DNA of 64,000 bases from Nitrospirota bacterium (GCA_016180645.1 JACPAV010000002.1:305729-369728); one strand, 5' to 3'. Shown: positions 16,455 to 26,349, counted from the stretch's first letter. Translations and numbers: made by a program. The notes: generated by a model not told the origin, from the letters alone.

Positions 16455-16495
16455 GGGGGACGCCATACTTATTTGTGAATTGAGTACGGTATCCC
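16455..16495 (+). repeat. REP-like inverted repeat, copy 3
   Basis: GGGGGACGCCATAC and a TATTTGTGAATTGAGTACGG core ending in TATCCC. It clearly belongs to the family at 3976 and 4846 but is more diverged, with a weaker stem. Confidence 0.65.
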
Positions 16496-16658
16496 GGGAA
16501 TCCAGACCGTATCGAGCCATCGAGAGAATGCTCACAATCACGTTGTCGGGATCAGCCTTGTCCGTGCTGCCCCACGGAGTGTCAGAACACGCCGGACTCA
16601 AAGTATCAACCCCCATGCGCCATGCCAGCCGCCGCGAAATGTCCTGTGTCTAGAGTTG

Positions 16659-16740
16659 ACCCCACTGCCCGCTAGAGTTGACCCCACTGCCCGCATCAAC
16701 CCCCATGCCTGACCCCCGCCAGCCGCCGTTGATTTCACCT
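16659..16740 (+). repeat. Short tandem repeat plus TCAACCCC-family fragments
   Basis: Two adjacent near-identical units (AGAGTTGACCCCACTGCCCG) are followed by a CATCAACCCCCATGCCTGAC block. The unit is out of any ORF. It marks the junction between the TA module and the operon end. Confidence 0.6.
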
Positions 16741-16751
16741 TCACCCGCAGA

Positions 16752-17750
16752 TCAGGGAAATAGCACCTCCGAAAAGGATGGGAAGTATCGATACACCTCC
16801 GCATATCTCTTGACATCCGATTCAGGCACGCCGGGCACGCGCAGTTTTCCTGAGGATATCTTGGGCAACTGCGAGTTAAGATGACGAATTTCTTTCGGCG
16901 TCAGACAGGGCGCCTTTATGTGGCAAGGATCGGAACTGGCGCGAATGAACGGCAACGTATCAAAGTTGCACTCTAGGAATTTCTGCTCCTCTTCCGCACG
17001 GAAAAAGATTCCACCGACCGTAACCATCTGGGCTCCATCCTTGTAGCGGAAGTGAAATAGTTGCCGATATTGGACCTTTTCATTCAGCGGAAGCATTGAA
17101 TTTCGCAAAGATATTTGCTCGGAAATTACGTTATCAATGACCTTGCGAAACACGCTAGCAAGCCCTTGACCACGCAAGTCAGTTCCAGAAGTGCCAGCCG
17201 GCAGTTGCCCCCCCAAAAGCTCCTTGGCGATACGCAGGCGATACTCGTCGAGATCGAACGTTTTGCCAGTTTCCTTTTCATACGTTTCGCGATCCTCCTT
17301 GGCTGGCTCGGCGTCTGGGTGTGCGTTTACGGTGACTACCAACGAACTGCCGCTGGCCGCACGCAGACAGACGGTTGCGATATCCCCCAATATTCCAGTA
17401 TCAAGACGATTCTCGTAGTCCAACCATGCGATGGTGCGACGCCGCCAGTCTATTGTAGGCAGAACCTCACCAGAGTTTGCAAACTTCAATTGTATGCACC
17501 GGTAAGGGCGGTTGAATCGGAAGCAGGCTCTCGACGACGTTTCTTTTTCAATACTCAGCATGTTGGTTATGCCGAGTTCGCGATGGAGGAGTTGGAAATC
17601 GCTGAAGTAGATGGAGCCAAATCCCACGTAGCGGTATTCCTGAATCCGCTGGAAGGGATGCAGACGTTCGAACGCCGCACACAGCATCCTCCGTTCAATC
17701 GCCTTTCCCGGACGCAGTGCATAGTTGATGATTCGGAAGCTGTCCGACAC
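16752..17750 (-). CDS. Rossmann-fold O-methyltransferase-like protein, putative partner of the GHKL ATPase
   Basis: 332 residues from GTG 17750; this codon overlaps the TAG of the upstream gene by one base, implying translational coupling. The N-terminal half looks like a class-I methyltransferase: YVGFGSIYF at 41-49 for motif I, an acidic end of strand 2 (SIEKE, 66-70) and WLDYE at 109-113. Similar proteins are annotated only as putative O-methyltransferase and, from memory, recur beside GHKL ATPases in defence islands. Glycine-rich motif I is atypical, so catalysis is uncertain; it could bind a nucleotide or DNA instead. It is the last gene of the operon. Confidence 0.7.
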   Translation of the reverse strand: MSDSFRIINYALRPGKAIERRMLCAAFERLHPFQRIQEYRYVGFGSIYFSDFQLLHRELGITNMLSIEKETSSRACFRFNRPYRCIQLKFANSGEVLPTIDWRRRTIAWLDYENRLDTGILGDIATVCLRAASGSSLVVTVNAHPDAEPAKEDRETYEKETGKTFDLDEYRLRIAKELLGGQLPAGTSGTDLRGQGLASVFRKVIDNVISEQISLRNSMLPLNEKVQYRQLFHFRYKDGAQMVTVGGIFFRAEEEQKFLECNFDTLPFIRASSDPCHIKAPCLTPKEIRHLNSQLPKISSGKLRVPGVPESDVKRYAEVYRYFPSFSEVLFP

Positions 17751-19114
17751 TATTCTTCCCCTTCGGCTTCGTAGCGCATGAAATATTCGAACGTTTTCTC
17801 CCCAACGCCAGTGAAGGTTTTCGATTTAAGAATCAGCTTGGCTCTCTCAACCTCACTCGCAGGCTTCCAGTATTGAATTCTACACATTCTCGGCCCGGCA
17901 GCGGCGGGAGCCATTGACGGAGCTACGAAATTACCCCCACGCTTAATCATGTTGACCTGTTTCGAGTCGGCGGTCTCGATTGCATTTTCGAGGGGATGTT
18001 GGCCCTCACCGGCAGTCTTTTCCTTGACAAGATTAGTTAGAAAAGTCAGTACCGGCCTGGTCATCTCGATCATCTCGCGCTGGACAGCCTTGTAGACGGG
18101 GGAGTCGGCGTCCACTCCGGTTTTCGTCGTTGTCCAAGGCAGCAAAGAACCATCATCAGAGTCGAGATAAGCGTAGCCACGAAAATAGGCAAAATCAGGA
18201 TGGTATGCCCGCATGTTGTGACGATTCCCCCAGACTGTTGCGTCTGATTGGTCGGCGCGCAATATTAGGCGTCCGTTGCAGAAGACATACCAGCCGCCAT
18301 CGTGGAAGCTACGCTCCGCAACGCCAGCATATAGCCTTACTCGCACCGGCGGGCCCGGCTTACCTACGAGTATTTTGCTCGGATAAGACTTCTCCACATA
18401 GCCGGGCTGCAACATCTTCGAAACAAAAAGCTCCTGCGGATCATGCTTGATCGGCAGACCGTTCAAGGTGATGGCAAGCTCGCGATCCAAAGTTAAGGGG
18501 TGAGCTTGGCTCATCTCCTCTGCAAGCCTGCTCTTAAAGTTATCCAATGCGAAAGTATCCGCAACATTCGCCAGGAGCCGGTCGACCTCGATGCGCGTGC
18601 CGGTGTCCTTCTCCGGAACGTGCAAACCAGTCTCTAGTTCACTGAAAGTGAAGTGCCACTCCTCGGGAGATTGGGCATCAGCCATCCATTGATCCACATC
18701 GACATCCACCGTGAATCGCGCCTCCCTTGTTGTCGAGCGCACGACAAAATGGCGTCCAAGCCTAAAGAAGGTCCGCTTCATGCCTACTCCGAACTGTCCC
18801 ATTGAGCCAGGGGTGCCCTCAGTTTCTTCTGGCCGCCCAAAGCGAAATGCGTAGCCGCGTGCGACATCAACGGGAATTCCGCCACAGTTATCGGCAATGA
18901 GAAAATGCCTAGCATCCAGTTTCATTTCCACCCTTAGCCCGCCATAGTTGCCAGCGGGACGAAGTCTCCGTGCTCCGTCCACCGAATTATCTACGAGATC
19001 AAGAATGGCTCGCGTTAGCGGGATGTCCCTTGTGAGCATGTGAATGAAGAATTCCTTTGTTGGAGACGCATTGATGAGCTTCTGCCCACCTTGGGAGGAT
19101 GAAGTAGGTGCCAT
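17750..19114 (-). CDS. GHKL-type ATPase (MutL/Hsp90/MORC-like), putative Dnd effector
   Basis: 454 residues from ATG 19114, four bases after the upstream stop; the frame is open further upstream but overlaps the previous gene. The Bergerat fold is complete: N box DLVDNSVDG (39-47, with the catalytic-type Asp/Asn pair), G1 DNCGGI (75-80) and G2 GQFGVGMKR (106-114). The middle domain contains a lysine-rich strand region. There is no histidine-kinase H box and no receiver domain, so it is not a sensor kinase. ATP-driven clamp closure on DNA, as in MutL and MORC ATPases of some R-M systems, is the likely mode. Its position after the dnd modification genes suggests a role in restriction or signalling. 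Confidence 0.8.
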   Translation of the reverse strand: MAPTSSSQGGQKLINASPTKEFFIHMLTRDIPLTRAILDLVDNSVDGARRLRPAGNYGGLRVEMKLDARHFLIADNCGGIPVDVARGYAFRFGRPEETEGTPGSMGQFGVGMKRTFFRLGRHFVVRSTTREARFTVDVDVDQWMADAQSPEEWHFTFSELETGLHVPEKDTGTRIEVDRLLANVADTFALDNFKSRLAEEMSQAHPLTLDRELAITLNGLPIKHDPQELFVSKMLQPGYVEKSYPSKILVGKPGPPVRVRLYAGVAERSFHDGGWYVFCNGRLILRADQSDATVWGNRHNMRAYHPDFAYFRGYAYLDSDDGSLLPWTTTKTGVDADSPVYKAVQREMIEMTRPVLTFLTNLVKEKTAGEGQHPLENAIETADSKQVNMIKRGGNFVAPSMAPAAAGPRMCRIQYWKPASEVERAKLILKSKTFTGVGEKTFEYFMRYEAEGEE

Positions 19115-19118
19115 GCGT

Positions 19119-20600
19119 CTACCTCCCCCCATCACGCCAGAATTGGCGGGCTGGGCCGGTGATGAGCTTGCCTTGCAAGCGCAGAGCGGCTTCGGCTTTC
19201 GTGAGTTTCTGATGAACCACACCGCCGAGGATCATTCGTTGTTCGGCGTCTTTCAGCGTGTGCGGCGAGAAGTGGGCTCCGCATTCGGCCAACTCGGCGA
19301 AATTGGTATCGTTGGCGCCCGGCGTCAGGAATTTATCGGCGTCCTGCGAAGCCAGCCAGACGGGGAAGCCCCATGATCGACCCTGCCTCGCGAGCAGGCT
19401 CAGCAGGCCGGCCTTGCTCTCCTTCGGCAGAATCAGATGCGCTTCATCCACAAATAGCACCATCTTGAGAGGCTGGATGTCATTCTTCACGGCCAGTTGC
19501 CGGCTCAATTTCTTGATGAGGAAGTTCAGAATGAGGGCGGCCGACAATGCCTTCGTATCGTTGTCCGTCCCGAACTCCTTGAAATCGATGACCAGGGAAC
19601 CATTCAACCATTCCTCCGGGGTGATCGCGGTCCGGGCGGAGGCGAACAGATTGAACCGCTCGATCTTTTGAACGATGCGCTGTTCAACACCCTCCGTGCC
19701 GCTGTTCACGAGCTCCGCCGACAAGGACGCGAAATCCGGTTCGGCGAGTCGCTGGTAGCAGTCGCTGAGATTGCCCTCCTGTCTAGCGCCGAGTTGCGGC
19801 GCGAAGCATCGGATAAGGCCCGCCATCTCGTAGGCAACCTGGGCATTCTGTGTTGGGTTCTGATGGCGGTAGAGTGGGTTGATCGGCAGGCTCTGCTGGA
19901 TCAGGCGGACATACCGCGCGCCGGTCTGTTCCAGGAAGCGCCTGCGATTCTCCGTCTGCCTTGCGTCCTTGGGATTGTCTTCAAGCTCGCCCTTCATGTC
20001 GAAAAACACGAAACGAACGCCACCATTCGCCGCTTGCGCCAGGAGGTCGAGCGCAAGCTGGCTCTTGCCGCTGCCGGGTTGACCGGAAATCACCAGCAAG
20101 CCGTTGTTCGTGCCCGGACCGTTTACCGACCATTCCGGACCGTCCGTCAATACTTTCAATTTCACTTCGGTCTCGACCACCGGCATCGGTCGAGCGACGG
20201 GCTCCGCGCCGGGAAGCCCAGACTCGCCACTCGCCAAACGCAAGAGAGACGCCACGAACCGGGCCTGATCGTTCCCCGATTCCGACCATATCTGCCCCAA
20301 GCGTTGGCAGCCAAACTCAAAGTGACGACGAAACTCCTGCCGGTACCCGGCTTCGTCGAGGGTCCGTCCGGCCCGGTGGTTCAATGCGGCGCGGACCAGA
20401 TCCCGGAGATCATCGCCGACAACCTGCTCGTCATTCAGCGTCACGCCTTTGGAGTCCTTGGGTTTGTACTCGGTGGGCACGCCCTGCCCCAGAGCGAGGA
20501 AGAGCGCCGCGCGTCCGACAATCGCCTGATTCCGCGCGCCGACGCGGGCAAAGACGTTCTCGATGAACTCGTGAGCTTCGCCGCTGGTCTCGAATTTCAT
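19119..20600 (-). CDS. DndE-like domain fused to a HerA/FtsK-type ATPase
   Basis: 493 residues. The start is ATG 20600, which overlaps the upstream stop (ATGA) and has a purine-rich AAGGAAAAGG before it. Residues 1-105 resemble DndE (RVGARNQAIVGRAALFLALG, GVTLNDEQVVGDD, RRHFEFGCQRL), the nicked-DNA-binding subunit. After a linker comes a P-loop ATPase: Walker A GQPGSGKS (173-180), Walker B VLFVDEAHLIL (near 390) and a LARQGRSWGFPVWLASQ segment typical of HerA. In classical systems DndE is a separate ~110-residue protein and the HerA-like DptH belongs to the restriction set. Here the two are one polypeptide. The DndE part is a remote match. Confidence 0.78.
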   Translation of the reverse strand: MKFETSGEAHEFIENVFARVGARNQAIVGRAALFLALGQGVPTEYKPKDSKGVTLNDEQVVGDDLRDLVRAALNHRAGRTLDEAGYRQEFRRHFEFGCQRLGQIWSESGNDQARFVASLLRLASGESGLPGAEPVARPMPVVETEVKLKVLTDGPEWSVNGPGTNNGLLVISGQPGSGKSQLALDLLAQAANGGVRFVFFDMKGELEDNPKDARQTENRRRFLEQTGARYVRLIQQSLPINPLYRHQNPTQNAQVAYEMAGLIRCFAPQLGARQEGNLSDCYQRLAEPDFASLSAELVNSGTEGVEQRIVQKIERFNLFASARTAITPEEWLNGSLVIDFKEFGTDNDTKALSAALILNFLIKKLSRQLAVKNDIQPLKMVLFVDEAHLILPKESKAGLLSLLARQGRSWGFPVWLASQDADKFLTPGANDTNFAELAECGAHFSPHTLKDAEQRMILGGVVHQKLTKAEAALRLQGKLITGPARQFWRDGGR

Positions 20601-20863
20601 GGGCCTTTTCCTTCCCGAACAAGCCGCTGCCCTGTGGGAGAGGCCCAAAAAGCTGCGAGAACGCCGTCGCGGAATTCTTCGTAAACCCCTCGATCAGCCT
20701 CAAGCATCTTGGCTGCCTTTCGCGCAGCGCGGCGAAACTCAGCCGCAGTTTGCCAGTCCAGCGTACTGTGAAATATCTCGTTGCGCATGATCTCTTCAAT
20801 CATCCCTGCGTCCACCGGACTGCAACCCGTAGCTTCGATGATGTCTTCAGCGTAGCCGCTCAT
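20597..20863 (-). CDS. Small helical protein between dndD and dndE::herA
   Basis: 88 residues, predicted all-helical and acidic. An N-terminal stretch DIIEATGCSPVDAGMIEEIM is followed by HSTLDWQTAAEFRRAARKA and an aromatic C-terminal helix (EFRDGVLAAFWAS). Its stop overlaps the next ATG, and it starts 18 bases after dndD, so it is firmly inside the operon. I remember similar unnamed small proteins beside other genes, without known function. A stabilising subunit or small regulator of the modification complex is plausible. Confidence 0.7.
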   Translation of the reverse strand: MSGYAEDIIEATGCSPVDAGMIEEIMRNEIFHSTLDWQTAAEFRRAARKAAKMLEADRGVYEEFRDGVLAAFWASPTGQRLVREGKGP

Positions 20864-20881
20864 GGTATTCCTCCTTCGTTG

Positions 20882-22945
20882 TTACAGGTCCTTTCCGAAG
20901 TAGTCGCTTGTGATGCGCACTTCGTAGTTCGGGCTGTCGGGTCTGCCATGCGGGTGCAACGTGTAGGCACGCGCAAACCGGCCACGGGCGCGGTCAAACA
21001 GCGGTCCATCCGGATCAATCTCAGCATTCGTGCTGAGGATGATGGACTGGTGGCCGCTGAGGTAAAGCCGGTCGAGCACGTTGGCGCGGACTTCTTTGTC
21101 GAGGCGGGCCAGTGGCGTGTCCACAACCAGCGGCGGAACGAGCTTGGCCAGACGACGCAGGGCTTCGTAGAACGCCAGCATTCGCACCTGTCGCTGACCG
21201 GCGGACGTGTTCGTTTCCTCCCAGGTAACTTTCCTGCCATCCCGGCGCACGAGCCAGCATTGCCAATGGCCGTCAAAGTCCATGCCCTCGAACTCCCGCT
21301 CCCGCTCGGTAATTTCCACCCACAACTTGCCGACTTCCTCGGAGAGCTTCCGCCGCATCAGAATTGCGGCTCGGCTGCGAATCTCGCCGGCGGCCTCGCG
21401 GTAGCGGGTCGCCATCGCCGCCAAACTTTCGCCCCGCTTGGCACGTTCGGCAATTTCCGACTGCGTCGTCTCCTGGCGTTTCAGATCCACAAGCTCAACC
21501 TCAAGACGCGCGATTTCGGCATCAATATCCTTCAGTCGTTTGGAGATTTGATCGCGGCGAGTGATGAGGCCGCCCCGCTTTTCGTGGAGTTCCACGCCTC
21601 GTTTGTACGCCGCCGTGTTTTGTTGCATCTGTCTCAGCTTCTGGTTCAACTCGCGTAGCTCAACGTCCATTCGGTCGATCTCCGCACACCTGTCCGATAG
21701 GTCGCGAATATCGCTCTGGTTCAGGGCAAGCTGTCGGCGAATCTGCGCACTCGTGTCGTTGCGGTCGGCAATGTAGATGCGGTCGGGCATCCCTTGCGGT
21801 GGTGGATGGAACAGGCTGTGGAGAGCGTCTTCCAATCGCTTCATGTAGAAGGATTCGACATCAGGTTGGAGCTCGAATTCCTTGGGAACACCACCAAACA
21901 CGTCCTGCTTTACCTGCGGAATCTTCGGCTCGACCGTGGACTTGGCGCTTTCCCACTCGCGACGACGTTCCTCGGATAGCAAAGCGCCATGCAATTCCTT
22001 GCAGTAGACCCCAAGCAACGAGACCGGTAGAGCCAACTCCCAAGCTTCTGTGAGTCTGGCTTCGAGTTTGGCTTTGGCCCCTGTAAGTTCGCCGCGGCGT
22101 TCTTGAGCTCTCTGCAACTCATCGGGGTCGACTGCTCCAAGCGTTTTCAAGTCGTCTTCGACTTCAACCAGTTCGGCTTCGACTTCTTTCAAGTCGCGGT
22201 CAAGGGTTTCGCGTTCAAGATGTCTGACCTTCAAGTTGCCCTCCACAGTCCTCACCTTGCTGTTCAACTCGTTGAGGGTCGTCAATGGGTCAGGGCCGCC
22301 GGTGGAATTGAACACGCGTGGGATCTTCGAGCTGATCAGTTGACGGAGATCGTTTTCCAGTTCGGCATAGGCCTGAAGGCCAAGGATTCGACTCACGCCT
22401 TCAACGATGTCCTGCTGTCCCAAGTTGATGGCCTGGCTGCGCTCAGCATCGAAAAAGAAGAACCGCGCCAGATGGCGCGGCAGGAAAGCGTCCCGAAGTT
22501 TGTGTATCTCTTGTTCGTCTTGGATGGTGCCCGGCTTGTCGGACCGTGTGGCATGATGCTCCCAGACTGGCGCCGAGTTGGAGCGGAACCGCACTTGGCG
22601 AAGGATCTCCACTTTCCGACTGCCCACTTTGTCATCGCGGAGACTCACCACCGCCTTGAGACGCACTAAGTCTTTACCTTCAGACAGTGCATGCCGATTG
22701 AGCGACTTCTCGAAGGTGAACCGCGTCGCATCTGACCCAGTCTCCACCTTCTTCAAGTCGCCGACGCCGCTCTCGCCGACCACCGCAAGATATAGGGCGC
22801 GCAGCAGGTGAGTTTTTCCGGCACCATTCTTTCCGCCCACGATAACGCCACACTTGCCCTCAAGACTTCGGAAGTCAACGGTGTGCTCGCCGTAGAATGG
22901 CCCAAAGTTCTCCAGCGTTAGTGAGTCGATATGGACTTCCGCCAT
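20882..22945 (-). CDS. dndD: DNA sulfur modification protein DndD (SMC-like ATPase)
   Basis: 687 residues. Walker A is GGKNGAGKTH (37-46), after the N-terminal strand LENFGPFYGEHTVDF. Two coiled-coil stretches (about 230-320 and 400-510) flank the hinge. The C-terminal lobe has the ABC signature NTSAGQRQVRM and Walker B LVVDTPLARLD followed by D-loop-like residues. This is the DndD pattern of RecF/SMC-type ATPases that supply energy or DNA opening for phosphorothioation. Only two bases separate it from dndC. Length is normal for the family. Confidence 0.92.
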   Translation of the reverse strand: MAEVHIDSLTLENFGPFYGEHTVDFRSLEGKCGVIVGGKNGAGKTHLLRALYLAVVGESGVGDLKKVETGSDATRFTFEKSLNRHALSEGKDLVRLKAVVSLRDDKVGSRKVEILRQVRFRSNSAPVWEHHATRSDKPGTIQDEQEIHKLRDAFLPRHLARFFFFDAERSQAINLGQQDIVEGVSRILGLQAYAELENDLRQLISSKIPRVFNSTGGPDPLTTLNELNSKVRTVEGNLKVRHLERETLDRDLKEVEAELVEVEDDLKTLGAVDPDELQRAQERRGELTGAKAKLEARLTEAWELALPVSLLGVYCKELHGALLSEERRREWESAKSTVEPKIPQVKQDVFGGVPKEFELQPDVESFYMKRLEDALHSLFHPPPQGMPDRIYIADRNDTSAQIRRQLALNQSDIRDLSDRCAEIDRMDVELRELNQKLRQMQQNTAAYKRGVELHEKRGGLITRRDQISKRLKDIDAEIARLEVELVDLKRQETTQSEIAERAKRGESLAAMATRYREAAGEIRSRAAILMRRKLSEEVGKLWVEITEREREFEGMDFDGHWQCWLVRRDGRKVTWEETNTSAGQRQVRMLAFYEALRRLAKLVPPLVVDTPLARLDKEVRANVLDRLYLSGHQSIILSTNAEIDPDGPLFDRARGRFARAYTLHPHGRPDSPNYEVRITSDYFGKDL

Positions 22946-22947
22946 GA

Positions 22948-24246
22948 TTAGGCCTTCTTCTCTGCCTCCTGTTTCGCCAAATCGTCTTTCAAGATGAAGA
23001 GCAGATCGTCCGGGAGGCCGTGGGCGCGGTGGCTTTCGCTGTATTCCTCCACCTTGGCAAGCATCCGACGGAGCGTGTCGGTGTTGATCCCCTTTTCCCG
23101 GGCGATTTCGTCCTCCAGCTCCCGAAGTTTGTTGAGTTCCTTCAGATCCGTGCTCATCATGACACCTCGCTGTTTGTTGAGGATACGGGCGACGCCCCGG
23201 CCGTCATCGGGATCGCGCGCGGCCTTCCACATTTGTTGGATCAAGAGGAGCTCCTCGGAGGCTATAATGGGCAAACGGGTTTCCTCCTGCAACGCGAGCA
23301 ATCGGGCCAGCAACTCACGCCGGGCCTCAATGTGCAAAGGCCCCGGGCCCTTGTCGCCATTCATCCGTTTCATGTCGCGCTTGCCGTTGGCGGGGTCGCG
23401 GTAGAACTGTAGGGTTTCTCGAAATTCGATGAGCTTCTCCATCCGCTCGTCGCCGGCGGCCAGCAGCCCCTCACTGGCTTTGTCGCGATCCACCACGGTG
23501 CAGGTCCAGCAGCCGAAGCGGGAGTTGCCGCAGCTTGGAGTGCTGGTGTCGATCTGAATGGGACATTCACCGTTGGAGGCGCTGGAGTAGAGTTTGTATA
23601 GTGCGCGGTTGTCGCCACCCCAGGGGTTCGGCGTTTGGAGGAGATAGGCCCAAACTTCCTCGGTGGTCAGGTATTCGATTGGATTGGAGACCCACACGCG
23701 CGGCAGGTCCGGGTGACGGCGCAAGCCGTTGCGGGTCTCGATACCCGCCATTGTTTGCGCCCGAGTTGCGCTTTCCTCCCGCCGCGCCCCCAAATGCAGG
23801 ATGGCATCGCCCCAGTGTCCTATCCGTTTCTTTACAAAGTCATTTACCGGATCTATCTTCATCCGCTGAGTACACCAACGAAAGGTGCGATTGGGAGGGG
23901 GGTATCCACGCCCGATGATGTTGACCCAGAACGATTGTTCGGCCGGGGGTTTCAGGAGGTGGGCTTCGAAGTTCAACTCGTTCTGGCTGGAGAACTTCCT
24001 CATTTTGTCGAGCGTGCCCTCTACCATCCCGACGATGGCCGGGATTTCCACGCGCGTGTCCGTACAGAGGAGATTGATCGGCTTCTTGCGATTTTCCCTG
24101 GGGATGGACGCGACCGCGTCGAAGAGGAGCGAGGCCAGCATGGTGCTGTCCTTCCCCCCGCTGAATCCGACGAGCCACGGACGAGGATCCTCGATGTAGA
24201 GGCGGCTGAGGGATTCGCGAATTTCTTGATATCCGCCGGTCACCAC
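22948..24246 (-). CDS. dndC: DNA phosphorothioation sulfurtransferase DndC
   Basis: 432 residues starting at GTG. The ATP-pyrophosphatase loop SGGKDST is at 29-35. Four cysteines (C126 in FRWCTQRMK; C239, C246 and C249 in PSCGNSRFGCWTC) are placed to bind an Fe-S cluster. LGARREES and YL..EEVW are also typical. DndC belongs to the PAPS-reductase/adenylation family and transfers sulfur from DndA to the DNA backbone. It is somewhat shorter than characterised DndC (about 500-540 residues). It is the first gene of the operon; the promoter should lie in 24247-24330. Confidence 0.92.
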   Translation of the reverse strand: MVTGGYQEIRESLSRLYIEDPRPWLVGFSGGKDSTMLASLLFDAVASIPRENRKKPINLLCTDTRVEIPAIVGMVEGTLDKMRKFSSQNELNFEAHLLKPPAEQSFWVNIIGRGYPPPNRTFRWCTQRMKIDPVNDFVKKRIGHWGDAILHLGARREESATRAQTMAGIETRNGLRRHPDLPRVWVSNPIEYLTTEEVWAYLLQTPNPWGGDNRALYKLYSSASNGECPIQIDTSTPSCGNSRFGCWTCTVVDRDKASEGLLAAGDERMEKLIEFRETLQFYRDPANGKRDMKRMNGDKGPGPLHIEARRELLARLLALQEETRLPIIASEELLLIQQMWKAARDPDDGRGVARILNKQRGVMMSTDLKELNKLRELEDEIAREKGINTDTLRRMLAKVEEYSESHRAHGLPDDLLFILKDDLAKQEAEKKA

Positions 24247-24328
24247 GGGCGACAGTAAGCGACCCCCAGCGAGCTTGTCAAGCCGGGCCTGCCACAGGGG
24301 AGGAGGTCGGCAAAGTCAGGGAAGAATC

Positions 24329-24399
24329 GTCATTCCCGCGGAGGCGGGAATCCAGAGCTTCTTGATTTCACTGGACCCCCGCCTTCGCGGGGGTGACGG
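24329..24399. repeat. Inverted repeat, GCGGAGGCGGGAAT family, copy 1
   Basis: The left arm CATTCCCGCGGAGGCGGGAA pairs approximately with a right arm containing CCCCCGCCTTCGCGGGGGTG. Each arm also folds on itself. The pattern is a widespread type of bacterial interspersed palindrome. Confidence 0.75.
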
Positions 24400-24530
24400 A
24401 TAGGGTCGGGATTCCATTCTCATGATTCCCGATTGTTCATGGGCAGTTGGCATGGAACCTGCCGTGACCGTGGCCACAGGGGTACGTTAGGGGTTGCGAG
24501 GAAAGAACCTACTCAATTTTCCATCTTCTC

Positions 24531-24585
24531 GTCATGCCCGCGGAGGCGGGCCTCCAGTCTGGATTCCCGTCTTCACGGGAATGAC
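24531..24585. repeat. Inverted repeat, GCGGAGGCGGGAAT family, copy 2
   Basis: GTCATGCCCGCGGAGGCGGG on the left and TTCCCGTCTTCACGGGAATG on the right with a short spacer. It is more compact and more symmetrical than copy 1. Confidence 0.8.
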
Positions 24586-24761
24586 GGAGCGAGGGACTTG
24601 TTCACTTTGTTTCCACGCGACCCCTTGCCTCCGTCTCACCCCCTTTTCCCGGCTTGGCATGTTGGCTTGGAAACGAGTTGTCAGAGTTGAGTGGGGCGTA
24701 GGGAATTCAGCATCCAACGGCGTCTCGCTTACGCCGCCGACTATGCTGACCGTGCGTGGAG

Positions 24762-26247
<1,486 letters not shown>

Positions 26248-26349
26248 CGGGCGTGAACGTAACGGAAGCGGTCCGCATTCGCAAGAGAAAACGGGGTCAA
26301 TTTCCGGGTTTACGCGGCCGGCCGATCATGGTATGGCTGGGCTCCGGCG

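Larger units (their letters stand above)
16343..16751. other. 409-bp repeat-rich gap between TA pair and dnd operon end
   Basis: No gene. It holds REP-like copy 3 (16455-16495), TCAACCCCCATGC blocks near 16601 and 16697, and a short tandem repeat (16659-16694, unit CTAGAGTTGACCCCACTGCCC with G). The minus-strand methyltransferase-like gene ends at 16752. No integrase or transposase fragment is visible. Confidence 0.6.
24247..24761. other. 515-bp palindrome-rich gap at the right edge of the island
   Basis: No gene. Two copies of an inverted repeat built from CATTCCCGCGGAGGCGGGAA and its complement lie at 24329-24399 and 24531-24585. Between and after them I see no ORF with homology. The 3' end of eno begins at 24762. 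Confidence 0.6.

Noticed and set aside
19497-20684. Long + strand open frame (395 codons) opposite dndE::herA
   Set aside because: The minus strand has clear Walker motifs, coupled start/stop signals and a ribosome-binding site. The + strand frame is an antisense by-product of G+C-rich codon usage with no recognisable domain.
16752-24246. dndB or dndFGH genes hidden in the operon
   Set aside because: Every frame in the interval is accounted for. No ParB-like DndB, and no separate DndF or DndG-like protein is encoded, apart from the HerA fusion that resembles DndH in its ATPase.
13963-24761. Integrase or transposase for the island
   Set aside because: I looked in all frames for tyrosine or serine recombinase motifs and found none. 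Any recombinase must have been lost or act in trans.
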